Assembly (NCBI GenBank): GCA_911728435.2
Contig: OU452205.1
Span: forward strand, 6,082,260 to 6,146,259
Direction of reading: 5' to 3'
DNA: 64,000 nt
Source of the DNA: Apoderus coryli
Lineage: Eukaryota; Arthropoda; Insecta; Coleoptera; Attelabidae
Each line of letters starts with the position of its first letter. The stretch's first letter is position 1. The notes beneath the pieces are model-generated. The model made no database searches. It was not told where the DNA came from and was given only the letters and a program-made list of their open reading frames with translations. Shown here in pieces: positions 56,645-64,000 of this stretch. The position numbers were made by a program, and so were the translations under genes.

Positions 56645-59470
56645 CTAACAAAAAAGGTACCTTGTGTTTATTCAATAAAAGTTACCATTTTCGAAGAAAA
56701 CCGAATTAAAATTAAAAGGTCAAATAGTCCAAGCTTTCATAGAAATCAGTGTAAAATTACTTAGCAGATTAGAGTAGTTCGACAAGGCCAAAAAGATTTG
56801 TTTCTTTCTCAATATTAAACATACCTAATTCCCTTCTTCTACCAACCCCATGCTCTCTCAACTGAAGACAATGTGACTCGGTTGTCGGCGTTTTGGAAAA
56901 TGCCTACGGTACTGAACTACAAACTGCTTTCCTTGCATTGCCATGGCAGAACCCATAAACAAAAGGCATGTCAGCATATTCAAAATTGAATTTTTACTAT
57001 TCAAAAAACCTAAAAAATTCACAACAATAGTCTGATTTTTGTTTAATCAGTAACTGAGCTAAATAAAATTTTGCTTCTAATGATATATATTTGAGGTTTC
57101 TATCTCAAGATGACAGTAAATTGTCAACTATGTTTTTTCGAAACAATGCATTTCATGGCAATTCAAGATTACGTACATAAATTTTGAACTAATATTTTTA
57201 ATATTGATTATTGAGTAAATTTTTAAACTCAATTTACTCAAAATAACCTTTTTGAAGCAAATTACAATTATTTTTTATTGAAAGTGAAATATTGCAGCGA
57301 CAAAAAATTTGGGGCGATATTGCGTCCTCGTCCCCTCAATTTTGATACGCTTATGACTATAATTTTGGAAATCCTTTTGGTTTGGCTTATTAAGAATTAA
57401 AAATCAAATACATGTGTAAAATTTCATTGATGTATCTAAAAACCTCGTTAAAAACGTTTCGTTAATATTCACAAAAAACCATCATCCGGAGCTAATTTTG
57501 AACGCCCTGTTGAATTGTCTTGATGGTCGATTTTTACCAAATCTAAACATCAACTGATTGATGATGAATTTTTTTGGTGTGTTTAGGGAAAGCCTGTATT
57601 ATAATGTTACCTATATGTGGTTTTAATTGCATTATCAAATTTTTATTACTCACTTTTTGAGAAACCACAAAACAAGGTTGCACGTCTTAATATTAAAAAC
57701 CAGTTTAATCTGCGAATTAATAGAATATTTATTTGTAGGTATTATTATAATATTGTTATAAGTTGATTATTTACCTACTTATTTGTTTTTTTAATATTTT
57801 AAAAGAGAATCAATTGTAATTCACAGAGTGTCTGCGAATCAGAGCTTAATTCCTTATATAGTCACATATTTACAGCGCCATTATTTATATTTTGAGCCCA
57901 ATAATCAAAACAGTAATTTAATTATTGATTGTCAGTTAAACTCACCATTCGTAGAAAGTTTTTTTAATAATTTTAACAAATTAAGATCTTATATTCATAG
58001 TGAAAACTATAATGTAATATAATTTTAAATTTAGAAACGTTGTAATATTTGATCAGTAATTTGTTCATTAATAGTTGCTTTATTGTTTTTCAAAATAGTC
58101 GTCTTTAAGATTATTATAATTGCATGCCTTCGAACCATTCCTAATAACGTAGTCAATTCTACTGTTCAATATTGAATATTGCACCAAAATAAGTTTTTTT
58201 TTTGTTTCACTATAAACAAATACATAAGTAGTCCTTTTGTTAGTCTGGCTCTCTTTTATATGGTTTTGTCATATATATTAGCTCTATTTAAAACCATCTG
58301 GCGCCCCCATGAGGTTATGATTTTTTTTTGGTGTTTCTTTTACTATTTTTCCCATTTCGAACGACAGTTGTCTGCATTTGTACGATTTGTGTTTTTGCTT
58401 TGTATTGCACAAGGTTAGTTACGCACTGGAGGTCTTCCATAAGTCTAAATATACTTACTAAAAATAAAACTAAGTAGTCTGTCTCTGAGGAATCCTTTTT
58501 ATTTTCTTGTATGTTTATTATTTTTGTGAAAGCGATAATGATCCATAGTCTATCTTCTCGTTCTGTTGCTTGCTTTGTGTTTTATTATTGTTCTCCAAGA
58601 AATAACATTTACTTAAATCTGAAAAAAAATTAGGACATTGCACTTAATAATTAATTATTTAATACTCACTATAAAAGCATGTTGTAGAAAATGGTAGTTT
58701 TGTTTATTTACCATTTTTTATCGACATTTTGTCACATGTTGTTCATCGCATGCATATAAAATACTCTTATAGTTGTGTCTGTTTTTCAGTTGTACTCAAT
58801 GCAACATGAACTGACGAGCACCGCCTTTCTTATATGAACATGTTTATTTTCATTATGTAAAGTAAATATTTATCATATATCAGATGCAAATATCACTTAT
58901 GTTTTTTGAAAAATATGATGCTGTTATAAATTTGGACTAATAACATTGTTTTTTCAGATTGATTTTAGTTGAACATACCTGTATTTTTGTCTTTGTCTGC
59001 CACGTTCAGTTCCTGCAGTTAGTTCTTATTAATCCTAAATTTCCCGGTCAAAAATTCCTGGATTGTGGTCAGACGATGTAAAATTGCGACTTTTCTGTTG
59101 GAATTAAAAACACCACTGTTGTGGGACGTTAAAGTTCGATAGTTATAGTTCTATTGTGGCAAAAAATAATGCGTTTTCTTCTGCATGAGTTTATTTCAAT
59201 ATACAGGGTGTCTCTAAAAGATCTGTACAAAATCGTACTACAGATTTGTGGGGCAAAATAAGCCGAATAAACGTAACTTACCTTAGTCCCAAATTGCCGG
59301 GTTTCGGAAATACAGGGTGAAAAAGGAGAAAATTCTGTTCAAAATCAATCCTAAATAACTGTTTTAGTATTGTATCGATTTTGGCAATTTTTTTTCGAGT
59401 TTTAGGCCGGTTCCGTCACTATATACAGTGACACGGCCACGCTATACGTTATGATGGTATACGACACGAG
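56645..59470. other. Mostly gene-free stretch
   Basis: AT-rich. A frame at 57826-58022 (VSANQSLIPYIVTYLQRHYL then YFEPNNQNSNLI ... SYIHSENYNVI and a stop) follows an acceptor-like ATTCACAG and could be a terminal exon, but I do not recognise it. At 59205-59300 are ATACAGGGTGTCTC words like those of MITE ends. Confidence 0.3.
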
Positions 59471-59479
59471 CGGAACACG

Positions 59480-60640
59480 TTGGAAGTTTAAGCATCAATA
59501 TTTATATGAGCAAAAATATTTATCATCAGTTAAGGTCTGAAAATAATGAACTGACAAATACACTTATTATAAAAAGAATGTTTGAATTAACTAAGATTCC
59601 GGTGTCTACTATTAATCTAGTTATTAGAAAAGGGGTTGTTGTAGATCACTCTATGTTAAAAAAAAACGGAAAAATCAAAAATTTAAAAATATTGACGATG
59701 CCTCAAAAGAATGTATTCGAAGAACAATTCATAATTTTTATAAAAAAAATAAAGTCCCTACTTTGGAAATGATTTCGAATAAACTGAGCGAATACCCTAA
59801 TTATAATTATCGATCTTTGGAAACTTTAAGAGGTATTTGATTAGAGTGCGGATTTAAATGTAAGAAAATTAATAACCGTTTATTAATAATGGAATCCCCC
59901 GAACAACGTCTAAATTAGACAACATCACGGAGTACAGTATGTAAATTACCTGAAGAAGGCAACAGATGTACGTTGCCGAAACGTTGTTTTTTTAAAAATG
60001 TTTGACAATAAATAACAAGGCGTTATCTAACCTGTTGTTGTAATTTGTGAGCCTCATCCTAAGAAGTTTTCAAATCTAAATATTGAAGAAATAAGGCTCA
60101 AGAAAAGAAAACTAAATATAAATGACATGGGTGAAAATATGTCTTCAGTCTACACTACAATTAGACAACATCACGGAGTACAGTATGTAAATTACCTGAA
60201 GAAGGCAACAGATGTACGTTGCCGAAACGTTGTTTTTTTTAAATGTTTGACAATAAATAACAAGGCGTTATTTAACCTGTTGTTGTAATTTGTGAGCCTC
60301 ATCCTAAGAAGTTTTCAAATCTAAATATGTTATAGACCATGTCTGCGAAACACACGGCCATAGTATATTTACGTTTACCTCCATATTACTGCATATTCAA
60401 TCCGATAGAATTGGTTTGGGGCAGTCTAAAAGAACAATTGAGAAAATGCAATCAGAATCCGACTTTAAGCGCTGTAATCCTAGAGAATATAAGAACCGTT
60501 ATATCTGATTTAGACAAAACTGACATATGGAAAAAATCGGTGGACCACATTTTTCCGGCCATAGACCCTGTTATTATTCAGCATAAAGGATTTTTAAAAT
60601 ATCGTAAGGCATGTAGGTATTGTTATGAAAAGTTAAAATG
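59480..60640 (+). pseudogene. DDE transposase relic interrupted by Penelope-type repeats
   Basis: The N-terminal part (59506-59915) reads SKNIYHQLRSENNELTNTLI, PVSTINLVIRKGVVVD, a frameshift, KNIDDASKECIRRTIHNFYK, EMISNKLSEYPNYNYRSLET, a stop, then CGFKCKKINNRLLIMESPEQ. This is the HTH part of an insect Tc/mariner-like transposase. The C-terminal part (60339-60640) resumes with HTAIVYLRLPPYYCIFNPIE, LVWGSLKEQLRKCNQNPTLS and WKKSVDHIFPAIDPVIIQHK. It includes the NPIE block with the third catalytic Glu. The first two catalytic Asp are lost and the two 170-bp repeats stand in their place. Confidence 0.75.
59914..60328 (+). repeat. Direct repeats, each with a hammerhead-like core (Penelope type)
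   Basis: Copies at 59914-60084 and 60160-60328 are almost identical over 170 bp, separated by 75 bp. Each has CTGAAGA (59950, 60196), a perfect six-pair stem II GGCAAC/GTTGCC, GAAAC, stem III AC/GU and GUU as cleavage triplet. The 3' parts share TTTGACAATAAATAACAAGG and GTGAGCCTCATCCTAAGAAG. Two direct copies of a terminal region in tandem are typical of Penelope-like elements. Confidence 0.75.
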
Positions 60641-60682
60641 GTGCGCCTATGGACGGCGAAGGTCGGCATTGACTTTACAAAG

Positions 60683-61610
60683 GAATATAATAATAATAAT
60701 AAAGGTCTTTATTCAACGACAAAAACAAAGAAGAAATGGGCGAGATTTAGTTCGGTAATAAGACCGTCTGTTCAGCTAACCCTTAAATTACAGACATACT
60801 TAAATACATTAAAAATATTATATATAATACACAAAAAAAATATACATATTCTTCAATTTAAAATTAAACATAATAGGTAAAACCAAAATACTATGACGTT
60901 AAACAGTGCACTGTTCCTGAAACATCGCCTGAAATATCTGTCTTCTGATTGTACCCAATGACACTCCTTCATAAGGTGTTTTCACAGAATTTACAAGCTT
61001 TGTTATCTGATAGGAGTACGATCTTTTACAAAATTCTGTGTTGTGCTGAGGTGGTGTTAATGTACTTCTAAATCTGATGTTAATGTGATGAACATCAGTT
61101 CTAAACTGCAATCGCCCATAAAGATATGGTGGAGTTTTGCATTTAATGATCTTCACAAACCGACATATATAATGAAGATATCTTCGTCGTGACATATCAA
61201 GCCATTTAACGGATTTCAAAGTATGGCTTATTCGGTCAAACTTACGAATCCCAAAGATCAAACGCAAGCAAGAGTTCTGCAGTCTCTGTATTCTACGGTT
61301 ATCCAAATAGGTTAAACAAGGATGGTAGATCACATCGCAGTAGTTCAGCTGCGATAGCACAAGTACCTTGCACAAGCGTGTTCTCAGCTTCCGATTCAGA
61401 AAAAAGCGATTCTGGTAGATAAGTTTCAAGGTCATATAACCCAATTGCAGTCGCTTTGTCACGTGCTCAGAGAAACGTAAATCCTGATCCAGATATAGTC
61501 CCAAATTCTTTACAGTTTTTCTGAAAGCAATTGGAGAACCATTAATATTCAGTGGGTTTGGAAAAATACGCAAGAATATCTCACGATCATACTTCTCATA
61601 CTATATGGGG
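60683..61610 (-). mobile_element. LINE ORF2 C-terminal half
   Basis: The minus strand reads LNINGSPIAFRKTVKNLGLY, LDQDLRFSEHVTKRLQLGYM, LCKVLVLSQLNYCDVIYHPC, RRIQRLQNSCLRLIFGIRKF and RRRYLHYICRFVKIIKCKTP, then a stop after a C-terminal QIFQAMFQEQCTV. The 3' end carries AATAAAGACCTTTATTATTA. It includes the post-catalytic C-terminal part that is missing from the LINE at 40139-43971. Confidence 0.85.
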
Positions 61611-63650
61611 TTGTGGTTTTTTATAGCATATATATACTAAGATTGGAAAGAGTATACTTAACACAGACTGCTATAGTTAGGATGACCGAGCAGCAGCAGC
61701 AATCTAAGATTGTGTATATCGTATATTTTTATTGCACATTCATTTTGGTATAGTTTCATACATAACCTTATATGTAAGTAATAAAAATACTGTGGATCAG
61801 TACAAAAAAATAGTCTAGTTTCAACACACAAAGAGGAGGCCTATCTATCTTGAGCAACACGTGCAAGAACGCATTTATAAAAGTAGTTAACGACTAGATA
61901 GATACAGTTGCAACGACATTTTTTCTCGTTAATACGGATACGAAATGTTGTGTTACATTCATTTAAGAGTACTACATTAATTCTGATAAATAAGATCATC
62001 CATCGTTGAATTAAAATGACCGTGTATAGAAACGGCGTCATCTAGAACACGCATATGTGCTATAAGCTGTTATTACCAATCAAGGCAATTTAGAATGGCT
62101 ATTATTATGTTCAGTGGTATGACATAGGTACTAAGTTTTTTGCTTAAAATATTTTCTAAATTCTATACAACAGGAAGTAAGGGCGTCACAGTGTTTTTTT
62201 TCGTAAAATGACTTGGCCTAATCTCCCTGGAATATTTCCGCTTCGTTTTGAATCACCCTGTATAATAGGAATGTTACGTATCTATTTCGGGCGAAGTGCG
62301 CGATAGTTTAAACAGATTTGTTGTTGCATTTTGTGAAATAGTTTAAATTTATTATAAATTAGGTCTAAAAAATATTCTGTATACCAGAAGACATCAAACT
62401 ATTTATTATATTCATCTCGTTATCAGAAATGTATTGATCTCCTGAACCTTCTTTATGTATTTATAAACCTTAAATTGATAACATAATCATCTGCTTAAAT
62501 AAACAATGTTGTATATGTATTGACTACTTTTGTTTACGATTTTTGAACCCTAATTGATTGCAAATAGAATATTTATTTCAAAATTTACCAGATATGTATA
62601 CAGAGCTGTGGAAATGCTTACTTTACTTTACTACTCTACTACTACTTTATTGCTCACCATACTATTATTTTAACCGTGTACGAGGCAGATTTTAAAATTT
62701 AAAATGTATTTGTTCACAAAAAAATAAAACCCAGACGCATTTCGCCCGTGCCAAGCAAAAGCCTAGTAAGTCGAAAAAGGTATGTTTTGGAAAATCAATA
62801 AAATACAAAATTTTAAATAAATTATTGCATAACTTTTTTATGTCTTAACGTAATTACATGAAAGTTAAAACACAGAGTAAGTAAAACTAAAGTAACACAA
62901 TCTTGTAAGACAACAAATTATATTCCTAAAAGGATGCTTAAAAACTACCATGAACGACATACTAAAACGACATATTTTTGAAATTTTGGAAAATTTTGCA
63001 ATATAAAAATCTAGTAAGTTATTTTTCCAATTCCAAAAACTAGTAATTTGAGTTGCTGACTTTGGAATAGCACAAAGTGAGTTTAAAAGGTTTTCGAAAA
63101 TCAATAATAGAAATATGAAATTTGCCGAATAAATAATTCTTAACACATTCTTAACATAAGTAAAAAAAAATTTAAATATAAAATATGTTAAGCTAAAGCA
63201 ACACGCATAAAAAAGTATTATATCTAAAAAAACTTGCTTAGAACCTACATATTAAAAAGCTTTACATTTTAGAAAACATTTTGATACGTAATATAGGGAA
63301 AAACAAACGCTGGCTAAAACCAAAAGTTGAAAAAATCCAACTTCACTTCTTAGAGCAAAACACAGTCTCAGTGATCTTTCACAGATTTGCCTAGGTCACT
63401 TGCGCTGTTTGATACTGGAAGTTGCCTCCAAAAAAGTTGTGTCTTAGGAGGCATATGGGCGAGCAATTCTTTTATTATCTTGTATTTTATTCTGCGTTTA
63501 TTCCTCTGGCCGTGGAAACTTATTCCACCGAAGGTAACGCAGTGTGTTTCAACTTCGGCTTTAAAAGTTTTACTTCTTTAAATAAAGATCTTCAAGTTCA
63601 GATTTAAAAAATAAAGAGCTACTTCATTTTCTAAACTGACATTCTCTCAT
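61611..63650. other. Gene-free, AT-rich stretch
   Basis: No recognisable exon. A GAATCACCCTGTATAAT word near 62252 resembles a MITE end without a partner. Confidence 0.35.
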
Positions 63651-63655
63651 ACCGT

Positions 63656-63900
63656 TTAATAAGAGAATGTTATTGACCCCTTTTGGATTCTGTACCCATT
63701 TTCAAAGTTTAAGAAGTCAGCTGGATGAAGTTCAATGACTTTCGCATTTTTGCAAAAAAATTTAATTAATAGAAGCAGGTCGTCAAAATCAAGAACCTCC
63801 TTGGTCTTGTTCCACGTTCTTCCAATAGCGCCGTGTATTGCATCAGCTTCCATAAACGAATGTCTAGATTCGAAATATGATGCAAGAACTGAAAAGGGTT
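63656..63900 (-). CDS. Transposon-associated protein, C-terminal fragment
   Basis: The minus strand reads SVLASYFESRHSFMEADAIH, GAIGRTWNKTKEVLDFDDLL and ELHPADFLNFENGYRIQKGS. The GHSFMExDxxHxxIxR pattern is one I associate with a repeated insect and cnidarian protein family found with transposable elements. The His-Ser-x-Met-Glu-x-Asp-x-x-His residues may be metal-binding. The frame runs back to the window end with a stop upstream of it. Assignment is from memory of the motif and is moderate at best. Confidence 0.4.
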
Positions 63901-64000
63901 CAATTTTTGTTTTGGACAGCGCAATTATCTGCCCAAGATATTATGTGTTTTTTTTTATCGTCAAGTATTTTCAGAATGTTATAAAAAGTCGAGAATACAT

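Overview
This is a window of an AT-rich arthropod genome, most likely an insect. The evidence is intron-split animal genes (a cohesin SA/STAG subunit and hyccin/FAM126), short exons with standard GT-AG borders, and dense remains of mariner/Tc1, Jockey-like LINE, R2-like, Penelope-like, P-element-like and TNP2-like elements. I cannot name the species. Nothing prokaryotic is present.

Three host genes are supported by protein similarity and consistent splice phases. (1) The 3' end of a cohesin SA (stromalin) gene on + (1-5920, three visible exons). Its last intron holds a Tc1/mariner-like transposase relic split by a 21-unit, about 201-bp tandem array. (2) A seven-exon hyccin gene on + (11212-22695, 416 codons), with introns full of LINE fragments, Penelope-like pieces and a 2.8-kb TNP2-type transposon. 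(3) A small three-exon gene on - (39323-36728, 113 codons) for a cysteine-rich secreted protein, assembled from exons too short to stand out. A putative first exon at 48230 and a GC-richer promoter-like stretch at 52320-52560 are weaker hints of further genes.

Most of the rest is transposon-derived, and several nested insertions resolve nearly to the base: a truncated LINE with 13-bp target duplications inside a mariner (32167-33816); a near-complete LINE with ORF1 and ORF2 inside a Tc1/mariner-like transposase gene (39571-44350); LINE pieces inside a Tc1 element (28878-30950) and inside a long-TIR MITE (26323-28000); and a perfect 190-bp palindrome with target duplications inside a LINE (17766-17990).

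The most striking theme is a concentration of hammerhead-ribozyme-like cores (CUGANGA, stem II, GAAAC, short stem III, GUH) on both strands: 11948-11980(-), 17817-17851(-), 17870-17904(+), 25600-25631(+), 31571-31605(+), 33999-34029(-), 36359-36393(+), 59950-59988(+) and 60196-60234(+), plus decayed ones. Most resemble the hammerheads known from Penelope-like elements. The one at 25568-25661 is a fuller type I hammerhead with a long stem I and no recognisable element around it. A second theme is very small palindromic insertions (27, 33 and 34 bp) flanked by direct repeats, two of them with 8-bp duplications of hAT-like pattern.
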